Source: Bacteroidota bacterium (GTDB taxonomy: Bacteria; Bacteroidota; Bacteroidia; Cytophagales; Microscillaceae). From it: a stretch of 40,937 nucleotides of DNA. Both the position numbers and the translations under genes were made by a program. The notes under the pieces were generated by a model, which was not told where the DNA came from, searched no databases, and saw nothing but the letters and a program-made list of their open reading frames with translations. Shown here one piece after another: positions 26,401-34,496 of this stretch; the stretch's first letter is position 1; each line of letters opens with the position of its first letter. The DNA lies in NCBI GenBank assembly GCA_004293265.1, contig RDXZ01000026.1, positions 1-40,937 of the forward strand, in the 5' to 3' direction.

Positions 26401-26561
26401 AATCTTGGAAAATATCTGGAGTAAGAATATATGCACAAGCACAAAACCTTCTTACCTTCACTAATTATAGGGGCTTAGATCCTGAAAAAAGAAATGATGA
26501 AGAAGCATATAATTATCCAATGCCAAGAACTTTTAATATTGGTGCTGATATAAAATTCTAA
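23436..26561 (+). CDS. SusC/RagA-family TonB-dependent outer-membrane transporter
   Basis: 1041 residues, standard length. A signal peptide (about 1-22, ending YAFAQ) precedes a carboxypeptidase-like beta-sandwich (VSGRVTDAKGEGIPGASVLI, about 24-100). The plug follows, with VAVIDKKYIEQVP, LQGRAAGLQVSSGNGQPG, IRIRG-type VRIRGIGSI, and PLYLVDGVAI...VSVLKDGPSISQYGSRGANGV as separate blocks. The C-terminal beta-barrel ends in phenylalanine (ADIKF), as outer-membrane proteins do. It imports a large oligomer, probably a glycan or peptide, with energy from TonB. Two adjacent ATG codons are possible starts. The SusD partner follows after 26 bp. No glycoside hydrolase or sensor is adjacent, so the substrate cannot be deduced; the exported protease downstream hints at peptides. 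Confidence 0.95.
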   Translation: MMKRLLFTLLFIFGLYGYAFAQREVSGRVTDAKGEGIPGASVLIKGTTQGTSTDLDGSFKLKVRSDLDVLVFSGVGLATKETVVGSQSSFNLTLEEDVKVLDKEVVITGYREFNRDQAVSTVAVIDKKYIEQVPMGSFDQILQGRAAGLQVSSGNGQPGANAAVRIRGIGSIIGGTAPLYLVDGVAISPGDFSNMNANDFESVSVLKDGPSISQYGSRGANGVILITTKRGSRDGKATVTYRALQGWTMPSRPSFFKRMNTSERIEFERRAFNAVGTSFGGIGDILAGAGTSQQKEAAIATLAQTDTYWPDYFLRTGNFTSHELNISGGMAKTRYYVSGSYRKEAGIVTRTDLERYNFRVNLDQEISKSFRIGISSTFGTNRQAAGIVDGDGVEATTNGNFLSVDNPLYQMYVVLPYYSPLRPDGSYSPAPGGTGNFPLNFNVLKDHELNNRKNTNIKLVGGAYLEYDLPVKGLSFRSNIGFDYSQAQNNVVISRYSPSGGNNIAPVGTASTPTLGTGGLFSRNFSTFRLMTWTNTLRYNRTFKEKHNVSAVLGHETFERYIYSFTGSARDVNGSLGFPIAATPASLANANTFSNNETRNHIISFFADATYSFDKRYNISIGARRDGSSRFGSNQRFANFYSLGASWNAHNEDFLKNVFGEDKALSTFLLRVNYGISGNQEIGGTSDALNFRSLAIYEAAGAYNGIQGLRPSSVPNPNLTWEKANNFGAGFDLGLFKNRVILTIDYYDRTTTELLIAKQIPLSTGFSNPTINAGSMRNRGIEVRAQVAIIKTNNFEWNLDANFTYNQNKVLDLADNERIFTGSGNGLSVAQKDHPIQSFYLTRWAGVNPVTGEGQYLDPDGNISTSPGSENYVILGKTSIAPIFGGVTNTFIINKNLDISFFFIYNQGNYLYNNSDGIGYASGGFFPGRNKHPDMLNFWTPQNRNTDIPSIGWNSGNDLGQSDRHLQSGSYVRLRNVMVGYNFPREIFKSWKISGVRIYAQAQNLLTFTNYRGLDPEKRNDEEAYNYPMPRTFNIGADIKF

Positions 26562-26587
26562 GTACTAAACCTTTAACTTTTTTTATT

Positions 26588-28078
26588 ATGAATATTATCA
26601 AAAAAAACAAAATTTTTATATATTTATTTTTCGTTCTTTTATTTGGGGGATGTAAAAATATAGAAGATGTAGCAGATATACAACCAACTACTATTTTAGT
26701 AGAAGAGGCTGCTATTCGTACACCAGCAGATGCTGATAGAGTATTAACAGCTGCGTATGCCCAGGTAAGAGGTCTTTACCTATCTTTCGTTTCAACTTCT
26801 GATTATTGCAGTGATGATTTAAAAATAGACCCAACAGGAGGAAATAGAGGGCAAGCTATGTATAATTATATATTTGATTCTAATACCACCAGTTCTTCTG
26901 GTGTATGGTCTGCATCTTTTATAGCTTTAAATTATATAAATATAACCATTAAAAGACTTAATGAAATGGATATATTACCTGCTGATGTTAGCACGAAAAA
27001 TAGAATACTTGGAGAAGCGTATGCGTTGAGAGCATTCGTACATTTTGATCTATTACGTTTTTTTGCAAGTGATAATTTGGGGGTACCTTACATAGAAAGA
27101 CCAACTGGTGCAACAGACTTAGTTTCAAGGCTTTCAACAAGTGATTGTTATGCAAAAATTATGAACGACATAACAACAGCACAAGGTTTTTTACCTGTTT
27201 CTACTTATCCTATGAATGCCGCTTCTGCAAGTCGCTTAAATAGCTTGGCAGTAACTGCTTTAAAAGCAAGGATACATTTAGTGAGAGGAGAATGGGCAAA
27301 TGCAATTTCTACTGTTAATCAAATACTACCTGCTCCTGCTGCTTTACCAGCTTCCGTTAGGTTATCAGCAAGAACTGATTTTGCATCTATGTATAGACCT
27401 CCATATCCTAATGCTAGTAATCCCAATGGTGAAATATTATTTAAGTTAGTTTATCTCTCAAGTGGAGAGGGTACTCATGGAAATACAAATTATTATACAC
27501 TTCCTACAAACAATGTATTTTTTCAGGTAACTTCAGATTTATTAGGCTTGTATGTAGTCAATCCTACTAATCCTGCCCTACCAACAGATATAAGATTTTC
27601 TGTATATTTTGGCAAATCATCTGCCCCAATTAGAGATGTGGTGTTTAAGTATATAAGTAATTCAGCAAGTGCATTTGTGGCTGACTTTCCAGTATTCAGA
27701 ACATCAGAACTTTACTTAATACGTGCGGAAGCAAATGCAAGATTAAATAATATCACAGATGCTGAATATGATTTTAATACTTTAAGAAGAGCCCGTATCA
27801 GTAATTATGCTGATATTAGCTTTACATCACTATCTCAAAATGCTGTCATAGGTAGTATATTATCTGAAAGAAGAAGAGAACTTACTTTTGAAGGGCATAG
27901 ATTTTTAGATATAAGAAGGTTAGGATTACCACTAAATAGATTAGATTGTAGTTCCACAGAGCCGAATGGTTGTAATATACCATTAACTAGCCCAATATAT
28001 TATAAAGTAAAAGCCTTTCCTATTCCATTTCAAGAAAGGTTAACTAATCCTAATATGGTTCAAAATCCTGGTTATTAG
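26588..28078 (+). CDS. SusD/RagB-family nutrient-binding lipoprotein
   Basis: 496 residues. It starts with a lipoprotein signal whose lipobox is LFGGC (Cys22), so the mature protein is anchored to the outer membrane and faces outward. SusD features are LRAFVHFDLLRFFA near residue 150, the TPR-like helices, YLIRAEANARL, and ILSERRRELTFEGHRFLDIRR near the C-terminus. It acts as the lid of the SusC transporter and captures ligand. It is transcribed with the susC-like gene (gap 26 bp) and followed 22 bp later by a strong hairpin terminator. The ligand is unknown. Confidence 0.95.
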   Translation: MNIIKKNKIFIYLFFVLLFGGCKNIEDVADIQPTTILVEEAAIRTPADADRVLTAAYAQVRGLYLSFVSTSDYCSDDLKIDPTGGNRGQAMYNYIFDSNTTSSSGVWSASFIALNYINITIKRLNEMDILPADVSTKNRILGEAYALRAFVHFDLLRFFASDNLGVPYIERPTGATDLVSRLSTSDCYAKIMNDITTAQGFLPVSTYPMNAASASRLNSLAVTALKARIHLVRGEWANAISTVNQILPAPAALPASVRLSARTDFASMYRPPYPNASNPNGEILFKLVYLSSGEGTHGNTNYYTLPTNNVFFQVTSDLLGLYVVNPTNPALPTDIRFSVYFGKSSAPIRDVVFKYISNSASAFVADFPVFRTSELYLIRAEANARLNNITDAEYDFNTLRRARISNYADISFTSLSQNAVIGSILSERRRELTFEGHRFLDIRRLGLPLNRLDCSSTEPNGCNIPLTSPIYYKVKAFPIPFQERLTNPNMVQNPGY

Positions 28079-28100
28079 ATGTACTGAAAGTTTTCATAAA

Positions 28101-28134
28101 AAACATTGAATTTAAAAAATTCAATGTTTTTTTT
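28101..28134 (+). terminator. Rho-independent terminator of the SusC/SusD operon
   Basis: A 13-bp perfect stem (28101-28113 pairing with 28117-28129, AAACATTGAATTT on the left) with a 3-nt loop and a run of eight T. The A run before the stem and T run after it also suit termination from the opposite strand. Confidence 0.85.
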
Positions 28135-28140
28135 ATTCAT

Positions 28141-28263
28141 ATACACATCGGAAAGTGGTTTTGGGATACTGTTTTTCGTTTCCCCGCGTTTCACGTGGGG
28201 CTATTGAAGTTCAACCTCTATCGAGGTTGTGCTAAAATATCAAAACCACTTTCCGATGTGTAT
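28141..28263. repeat. Palindromic mobile-type repeat, copy 2 (123 bp)
   Basis: Same element as 14677-14800: ends ATACACATCGG and CCGATGTGTAT, terminal inverted repeats of about 25 bp, then the CCCCGCG hairpin and the AACCTC/GAGGTT hairpin. The ends of this copy are closer to perfect. The inner AACCTC hairpin has the loop TATC where copy 1 has GATA, i.e. the 16-bp palindrome is in the opposite orientation. It sits just after the SusD terminator. Confidence 0.82.
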
Positions 28264-28540
28264 ATCAATAATTTTAGTAATATTTTGTAGTGTATTTTAC
28301 AAAGTATCTTTCTATTGATTATCTTTCTTAATAGAACTTTATAATTTATTTCTAAAACAATAAAAATAAATATTTAAGATAACAAATAATTTATAAGTAG
28401 TTCATAAAATTAGTATAGAAAAACTTATAATGTTTTAAAAATAAAGGTTATAAGTTTGAACATCAATAAGTTATGTAAAAATAATAATAAAAACATAACA
28501 TAAACCAAATCTTTGATATAAATACACGAGTAGAAAAATC
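28264..28540. other. AT-rich spacer between the repeat and the protease gene
   Basis: Together with the terminator and repeat before it, this forms a 462-bp gene-free stretch at a convergent junction. No open reading frame, promoter motif or strong fold was seen in these bases. Confidence 0.5.
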
Positions 28541-30946
28541 CTAATTTACAATTACTTTTTTGTAGGTTTTTGCTTTCCCTACACTAAATTCTAAAATATA
28601 CATACCTTTAGGCATATCTTGCAAAGATATTTTTTCGTTAATATTGTTTGTTCCTTCTTTTTTTAATTGACAAATTTTAATCGATTTACCTAATGTATTT
28701 GTAAAGTTAATAGAAGCATTTTCATAACGGCTATCATTGAGTTCTATTTGTATAAATTCAGAAGCAGGATTAGGATAAATTTTGAGATTAACCTCTAATT
28801 GTTTATCCTCTACACTTAATACTTGAGTACTACCTGTAGGCACATTAGAAGTCAAGTAAAAAACAGGTTCACAATCATATTCAAAAACTCCTATAAAATA
28901 GGTGGCATTAGGAGTTAAAAGAGTTACAGATGCTTGGCTACCCCTTCCTTTATATACTACATAAGCATTCCCTCCAATCGGATCACTTGTTTGAAACTCA
29001 CTATTAGCTGGATAATCATTACCATTCACGGGATAATTGGCTGTTGTCAAAGCACTTCCTTGTTTCATCACAACCATACGATTTCTTGCATTTCCTCCTG
29101 TAAAGTTAATTGTCATACTCGTACTTGTAATATTTGAAAAACTAATATTAGAAGCCGCTACAGTAGGATTACGATTAGTTAATGTTCCTTGTAATTGATC
29201 ATTGGCTGGATTACCATCACCCGCTAAATTAGTCCTTACAGTAATCAAATAACTTACACCTGGAGATGATAAATCAGCATTAAAAGTTCTTGTTACTGTG
29301 GTTGTGGTTGCTAAAGTTCCAGAGATAATAAGGTTGCCTGAAGTTTCTGTGTTATTAGTTAAATTTTTCACTGTCCAACTTACAGGAATATTACTTTGTG
29401 CAGCATTTCCAAAATTACGTACTGTGAATGTAATAGGTGTACTATTACTATAAGCACAACCATCAATCGTTGAAGATATACTTGTAACGCCTACATTAGC
29501 TGCAATACTATTATTGGGGTCTAAGCCATCTAAGAATAAAACTGTACTTGGTGCTGGTGCCAAACTTTGTCTAATAATACCATTATTTTCCCAATGTTTT
29601 GAAAAACGTCCATAAGAGTTTGTCATAAGTGAATTGTTACAAGCTGCTACTACTGTACCACCTGTCAAAGTACCCACTAATCTTTTGTTTTGGTCAAATA
29701 AAACAGAACCAGATGACCCACCTTCCATCCAGCCTCTCGTCCATCGGAATTGAAATAGCGCTTGTGCTGGTATTACCAATGGAACTGTACCTCCTCCAAA
29801 GCTCATTCCGACACTATTTGTTGTAATTGGGTTAGTCGTTACATTTGTATTTTCAGAGTATTTTTTAATATCACCTGCTGGATGGTGAATACCTGCTACC
29901 TGAGTAGGAATATTGGGGCGACTATCCCAACCTACAAAGTATGGATTTACGCTATTAACTTGGGCTGTATTTGCATTTAATTGCAATAACATATAATCTG
30001 AACTTACATTATCTTCGAGTTTTACGCATCCTGTTAAAGTAGTCGGAATAGGCGCAGTGGTTGGGTTTTCACAACCCAATGCTTCATAGTTAAAGCGAAA
30101 TTGCCAGTTATTCCATTGTGCGGTATTATCCGCACCCCAACAATGCCAAGCCGTAATAAAATAAGGGGTCTTATCAAGATTAGTATTGTTGATTAAAGAA
30201 CCACTACATACTTTTGAACTCCCACCAAATCGCATTACTATACCCGCCACTGCTCTTTTATGCACTTGCCAATCTGCACCTTCAACGCAGTTAATATTAA
30301 TGTTACAAGCATTAGATTCATTTACAGATTCTTTATGAGTTTCGTTTTCAAAACCATGCTCTTTTCTTGCAAACACATTTTTATAACCATAACTTAGTTC
30401 TGTCATTTTGATTTTTCCTTTTCCATGTTGGTTAGAAGGTTCAAAATATTCTAATGTAACAAAATTGCCATCTACAAATGGAACAATAAAATCACCACTT
30501 TTACGATTGCTTTCTTCATTGAAAGCACCATAAACTCTGTTCATATTATCATAAACATAAAATTTTGAGCCTTGTGGAATATTAAATTCTCCAAAAAAAG
30601 GTTGCAAAGAAAAAGCACCCGCAGAATGAACTTTTAATCTCCAAACTCTATCACCATTGGGTAATTCACGCCATTCACCTGAATTTTGCAAATCAAAATC
30701 TACTTGCAAATGTTTTGCAAAATAATCTGTTCCAATGCCGTTTTTCATATCTTCCTCTACTTTTTTCATATCCAAAGGAGGAACTATTGTCGTTTCTAAT
30801 AATTGACTTTTTGCAATTACTTTTTCAAAATAAGGCGAAAAACTCAAAGGAGGAGTTTTTTCAGTATTTTGACTTTTTGCTTCAAAGGATACACCCAAAG
30901 CCATCAAGCCCGCCAAAACACACGAATGATAAAATTTTCTAATCAT
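28541..30946 (-). CDS. Exported lysyl-endopeptidase-like serine protease with type IX sorting domain
   Basis: 801 residues: signal peptide (about 1-25), propeptide-like region (to about 210), trypsin-fold protease domain (about 213-460), a CARDB-like domain (about 483-590), an Fn3-like domain (about 595-710) and a C-terminal type IX secretion sorting domain starting LKIYPNPASEFI and ending KTYKKVIVN. The catalytic triad is visible: His268 in ITAWHCW, Asp317 in SSDYMLL and Ser412 in GGSSGSVLFD. CNININC (214-220), CSGSLINNT and paired cysteines match the Achromobacter protease I/lysyl endopeptidase group. The product is therefore likely secreted or surface-attached and cuts proteins, perhaps after lysine. 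It points toward the SusC/SusD operon and could make peptides for it, which is inference. Confidence 0.9.
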   Translation of the reverse strand: MIRKFYHSCVLAGLMALGVSFEAKSQNTEKTPPLSFSPYFEKVIAKSQLLETTIVPPLDMKKVEEDMKNGIGTDYFAKHLQVDFDLQNSGEWRELPNGDRVWRLKVHSAGAFSLQPFFGEFNIPQGSKFYVYDNMNRVYGAFNEESNRKSGDFIVPFVDGNFVTLEYFEPSNQHGKGKIKMTELSYGYKNVFARKEHGFENETHKESVNESNACNININCVEGADWQVHKRAVAGIVMRFGGSSKVCSGSLINNTNLDKTPYFITAWHCWGADNTAQWNNWQFRFNYEALGCENPTTAPIPTTLTGCVKLEDNVSSDYMLLQLNANTAQVNSVNPYFVGWDSRPNIPTQVAGIHHPAGDIKKYSENTNVTTNPITTNSVGMSFGGGTVPLVIPAQALFQFRWTRGWMEGGSSGSVLFDQNKRLVGTLTGGTVVAACNNSLMTNSYGRFSKHWENNGIIRQSLAPAPSTVLFLDGLDPNNSIAANVGVTSISSTIDGCAYSNSTPITFTVRNFGNAAQSNIPVSWTVKNLTNNTETSGNLIISGTLATTTTVTRTFNADLSSPGVSYLITVRTNLAGDGNPANDQLQGTLTNRNPTVAASNISFSNITSTSMTINFTGGNARNRMVVMKQGSALTTANYPVNGNDYPANSEFQTSDPIGGNAYVVYKGRGSQASVTLLTPNATYFIGVFEYDCEPVFYLTSNVPTGSTQVLSVEDKQLEVNLKIYPNPASEFIQIELNDSRYENASINFTNTLGKSIKICQLKKEGTNNINEKISLQDMPKGMYILEFSVGKAKTYKKVIVN

Positions 30947-31029
30947 AATATAAATTGTTATTATTTTTTAATGAAAATACCACAAATTAATACATTAAAT
31001 ACACAACTAATCTGTCTGTATCTTCGTTG

Positions 31030-31062
31030 CAAAGTTACAAAATATTTTATTATTATATCAAA
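31030..31062 (-). promoter_or_regulatory. Promoter of the exported protease gene
   Basis: On the minus strand the -7 is TAACTTTG (plus-strand CAAAGTTA, 31030-31037) and the -33 is TTTG (plus-strand CAAA, 31059-31062), 21 bp apart. This fits the Bacteroidota housekeeping promoter. The leader would be about 75 nt. Confidence 0.65.
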
Positions 31063-31374
31063 AAATATATAAAAAAATAGTTATATATCTCTAAAAACAA
31101 AGAATGTTTTGGATTTATTATCAAAAATTGAGAATATGTCTAAAAATACAAAAAAGTATGATTACTTCCTGCTTTTTTTGATAAATAAAAAAGATTTTTT
31201 TAGCATTTATCAATAACCACCAAAATATTTTAAATTCACATATACTTTTCAAATATTGTTTGGACTTTTTTTGTAAAACAAAATTATTTATCAAAATAAA
31301 AAACAATAGAAAAACAATAAAATATTTTACAAATACATACATTTTTTTTTCTTTTAAAATAATATCAAAAGTTT

Positions 31375-31406
31375 TTTGCTATTCTAAAAAACAAAACTTA
31401 ATTTTG
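31375..31406 (+). promoter_or_regulatory. Promoter of lpd
   Basis: TTTG at 31375-31378, a 20-bp spacer and TAATTTTG at 31399-31406 match both elements and the spacing of the Bacteroidota consensus. The lpd ATG is 29 bp further on. Confidence 0.7.
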
Positions 31407-31435
31407 TAAAATTTTTAAAAAATTGAATAAATAAT

Positions 31436-32830
31436 ATGGCTGAAAAATATGATTTAATTGTCATTGGAAGCGGACCTGGTGGATATGTAGCAGCTATCCG
31501 CGCCTCACAATTAGGACTTAAAACCGCAGTAGTTGAAAAAGAAGAATTAGGTGGAATTTGCTTGAATTGGGGCTGTATTCCCACAAAAGCATTGCTCAAA
31601 AGTGCGCAAGTTTTTGAATATATACAACACACAAAAGATTATGGAATAGAAGTCGAAGCACCCGTAGCAAACTTTGACGCAATGGTAAAAAGAAGCCGAG
31701 ATGTTGCCAACGGAATGAGTAAAGGTATCAATTTTTTATTCAAAAAAAATAAAATTGATGTCATTTATGGACACGGAAAACTCGCTCAAAACAAACAAGT
31801 CGAAGTTACAGATAGCGAAGGTAAAAAAACTTTGTATGCTGCTAATAATATTGTTTTAGCCACAGGAGGGCGTGCAAGAGAACTTCCTGCACTCAAAATT
31901 GATAATCATAAAATTATTGGATATAGAAAAGCAATGGTGTTAGAAAAACAACCAGAATCTATGGTCATTGTTGGTTCAGGGGCTATTGGCGTTGAGTTTG
32001 CTTATTTTTATAATTCTATCGGTACAAAAGTTACAATTGTAGAGTTTATGCCAAATATCGTTCCCGTAGAAGACGAAGAGATTTCTAAGCAGTTAGAAAA
32101 ATCATACAAAAAAGCAGGAATGACAATTATGACCAATTCTGAAGTTTTGGCGGTTGATACTTCCAAAGAAAAATGTGAAGTAAAAATAAAAACTTCTACA
32201 GGCGAACAAACTTTGATTTGTGATGTGGTACTTTCTGCCGTAGGTGTAACGACCAACTTGGAAGGCATCGGTTTGGAAGATGTAGGCGTTGCCACAGACA
32301 AAGGCAAGATTTTAGTAGATCAGTTTTACAAAACAAATATTCCAAATGTGTATGCCATTGGCGATATTACCTCAGGACCTGCATTGGCACACGTAGCCTC
32401 TGCTGAGGGAATTATTTGTGTAGAAAAAATTGCAGGACATCATCCGCAACCTTTGGATTATGGAAATATTCCGGGCTGTACATATTGCCAACCCGAAATT
32501 GCTTCTGTTGGTTTGACAGAAAAAAAAGCAAAAGAATTAGGATATGAAATCAAAGTTGGTAAATTTCCTTTTTCTGCCTCTGGAAAAGCAAGTGCATCAG
32601 GCACAAAAGATGGTTTTGTCAAAGTAATTTTTGATGCAAAATATGGCGAATGGTTAGGAGCGCACATGATAGGTGCAAACGTTACCGAAATGATTGCTGA
32701 AGTAGTAGTTGCTCGAAAATTAGAAACAACAGGACAAGAAATTATCAAATCTGTTCACCCACACCCAACGATGTCAGAAGCAATTATGGAAGCGGCGGCG
32801 GCGGCGTATGGGGAGGTAATTCATTTGTAG
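31436..32830 (+). CDS. lpdA: Dihydrolipoyl dehydrogenase (E3)
   Basis: 464 residues, full length. This flavoprotein reoxidises dihydrolipoamide in the pyruvate and 2-oxoglutarate dehydrogenase complexes and reduces NAD+. The FAD-binding motif GSGPGGYVAA (11-20), the redox disulphide GGICLNWGCIPTK (Cys42 and Cys47), the NAD-binding GSGAIGVEFA and the active-site HPHPTMSEAI with His and Glu at the dimer interface are all intact. It has its own promoter. sucA, which needs this enzyme, lies 5 kb downstream on the same strand, separated by unrelated genes. Four GCG alanine codons in a row occur near the end, a local GC-rich patch. Confidence 0.95.
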   Translation: MAEKYDLIVIGSGPGGYVAAIRASQLGLKTAVVEKEELGGICLNWGCIPTKALLKSAQVFEYIQHTKDYGIEVEAPVANFDAMVKRSRDVANGMSKGINFLFKKNKIDVIYGHGKLAQNKQVEVTDSEGKKTLYAANNIVLATGGRARELPALKIDNHKIIGYRKAMVLEKQPESMVIVGSGAIGVEFAYFYNSIGTKVTIVEFMPNIVPVEDEEISKQLEKSYKKAGMTIMTNSEVLAVDTSKEKCEVKIKTSTGEQTLICDVVLSAVGVTTNLEGIGLEDVGVATDKGKILVDQFYKTNIPNVYAIGDITSGPALAHVASAEGIICVEKIAGHHPQPLDYGNIPGCTYCQPEIASVGLTEKKAKELGYEIKVGKFPFSASGKASASGTKDGFVKVIFDAKYGEWLGAHMIGANVTEMIAEVVVARKLETTGQEIIKSVHPHPTMSEAIMEAAAAAYGEVIHL

Positions 32831-32925
32831 GACAAAGTGATAATTTTTGATAGATTTAAGTAAGTTTTAGGTTATTTCTTTTGATTTGAGAAGTATCAAA
32901 ACAATCTTTTATATCAATTTTTCTT

Positions 32926-32986
32926 AAATTTATATTCAATACAAAGTACTTTTTGAAAGAAATAAGTTTGTATTGGATATAAATTT
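32926..32986. other. Large hairpin (20-bp stem) between lpdA and the AGCS symporter gene
   Basis: The arms 32926-32945 and 32967-32986 pair over all 20 positions, 19 by Watson-Crick and one by a G-U wobble, around a 21-nt loop. No T-run follows the stem on the plus strand, so it is not a standard terminator. It could be an mRNA 3' structure for lpdA, part of the symporter leader, or a mobile-repeat relic. Confidence 0.65.
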
Positions 32987-33098
32987 CGTGTTTTTAAAAT
33001 AAAATAATGTTTGAAAAAAAACTATAAATTTTTTTTTTTTCAAAACTAAAAATGTTACATCAAAATCAAAAAATTATAAAAAATAGTTTAAAAAAAAT

Positions 33099-34469
33099 AT
33101 GCTCGAATTATTAGGTAATTTTATTATCAGTGCTGAGGATTTTATTGGCGGTTATCCTTTATTAATTTTATTAGTAGGAGGTGGAATTTATTTTACCATT
33201 TATTCAAAATTAATTCCCTTATTTTATTTTAAACACGCTATTCAGGTTTTGGGTGGAAAATATGACAAAACAGACCAAGCCAAAGGAGAAATTAGCCGTT
33301 TTGAAGCCTTAGCAAGTTCTTTAGCCGCCACAGTCGGTATGGGAAATATAAGCGGAGTGGCTTTAGCCATTACCACAGGTGGTCCTGGTGCGTTATTTTG
33401 GATGTGGATAAGTGCAATGGTTGGTATGTCCACACAATTTTTTACGTGTAGTTTGGCAGTAATGTACCGAAAAGAAGATAGTTTAGGGCAATTACAAGGC
33501 GGTCCGATGTATGTCATTACTGAAGGTTTAGGAAAAAAATGGTATTTTTTGGCGGTATTTTTTTGCATTGTAGGTTTGGGAGGTTCGTTGCCTTTGTATC
33601 AAGCCAACCAACTGACAGAAGTTTTGAGGGGAATGGTTTTTGTGCCAAATAATTGGGTTGATGCCAAAAATCATTTTCAAGCCGATTTAATTATGGGTAT
33701 GGTATTGGCTTTGATGACTTCGTTTGTGATTTTTGGAGGTATCAAACGCATTGCAAAAATGGCTACTTCTTTGGTACCTTTGATGGTTATTTTATATGTT
33801 GTTTGCGTTATTACGATTGTTTTGATGAATTTTCAAAAAATTCCTGCTTGTATTATGCTTATTTTCCATGATGCTTTTACAGGGCAGGCGGTTGCAGGAG
33901 GAGTGATGGGTAGTGTAATGGTAATAGGAGTGAGGCGTGCCGCGTTTTCCAATGAAGCAGGCATAGGTACTACACCTATGATGTACGGAGCAACTAAAAG
34001 CAAAGAGCCAATCAGAGAAGGAATGGCAAGTATGATGAATCCGTTTGTGGATACAATTGTGGTGTGTAGTATGACTGCGTTAGCGATTTTAATGACTGAT
34101 ACTTGGATAAACGCGAGCAAAAACGAAGCCATTGTAACTACTGCAAAAGCATTTCAGACCTTGCCTTATGTTGGTGTACCGATTTTGATTATGTGTGTTA
34201 TCATTTTTGCGACTACTACTTTATTTTCTTATTCTTATTATGGAACAAAATGTGTTGCGTTTTTATTTGGAGCGAAATATGGAAATTATTACAATTATTT
34301 TTATATTGTTTCGATTGTAATTGGGGCAGTAGTTTCTGTAAAAGTGGCAGTCAGTACAATTGGTATTATGTATGCTTTAATGGCGATTCCGACTATGTTT
34401 TCCGCCATTTATTTATCCCCCAAAGTAATGCAAGAAACCAAAAAATATATAGAAAAATACAAATTATAA
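33099..34469 (+). CDS. AGCS-family sodium/alanine (glycine) symporter
   Basis: 456 residues with about ten or eleven membrane helices in the inner membrane. The family imports alanine or glycine with Na+ or H+. Characteristic blocks are SSLAATVGMGNISGVA, GGPGALFWMW, LQGGPMYVI, and FSNEAGIGTTPMMYGA in the second half. The length is typical. No substrate-specific claim can be made beyond small neutral amino acids. A large hairpin lies 110 bp upstream, and the glycosyltransferase gene follows after 27 bp, so the two may be co-transcribed. Confidence 0.92.
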   Translation: MLELLGNFIISAEDFIGGYPLLILLVGGGIYFTIYSKLIPLFYFKHAIQVLGGKYDKTDQAKGEISRFEALASSLAATVGMGNISGVALAITTGGPGALFWMWISAMVGMSTQFFTCSLAVMYRKEDSLGQLQGGPMYVITEGLGKKWYFLAVFFCIVGLGGSLPLYQANQLTEVLRGMVFVPNNWVDAKNHFQADLIMGMVLALMTSFVIFGGIKRIAKMATSLVPLMVILYVVCVITIVLMNFQKIPACIMLIFHDAFTGQAVAGGVMGSVMVIGVRRAAFSNEAGIGTTPMMYGATKSKEPIREGMASMMNPFVDTIVVCSMTALAILMTDTWINASKNEAIVTTAKAFQTLPYVGVPILIMCVIIFATTTLFSYSYYGTKCVAFLFGAKYGNYYNYFYIVSIVIGAVVSVKVAVSTIGIMYALMAIPTMFSAIYLSPKVMQETKKYIEKYKL

Positions 34470-34496
34470 ACATAAAAAAATATTAAATTTATACCA

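Larger units (their letters stand above)
30947..31435. other. 489-bp divergent intergenic region between the protease gene and lpd
   Basis: Very AT-rich. It holds the protease promoter (about 31030-31062) and the lpd promoter (31375-31406). A 73-codon minus-strand frame at 31121-31342 is made of low-complexity Phe/Ile/Lys and is not considered a gene. Confidence 0.6.

Noticed and set aside
23436-28078. The SusC/SusD genes as a polysaccharide utilisation locus
   Set aside because: No glycoside hydrolase, polysaccharide lyase, hybrid two-component regulator or ECF sigma pair is adjacent, so the label is not supported.
31121-31342. 73-codon minus-strand frame upstream of lpdA
   Set aside because: Low-complexity Phe/Ile/Lys sequence in a divergent promoter region. 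It could mimic a membrane protein but nothing supports it.
34103-34486. 127-codon frame within the AGCS symporter gene in another frame
   Set aside because: It overlaps the well-supported symporter and its sequence (Cys/Phe/Trp-rich) is a frame-shift product of membrane-helix codons.
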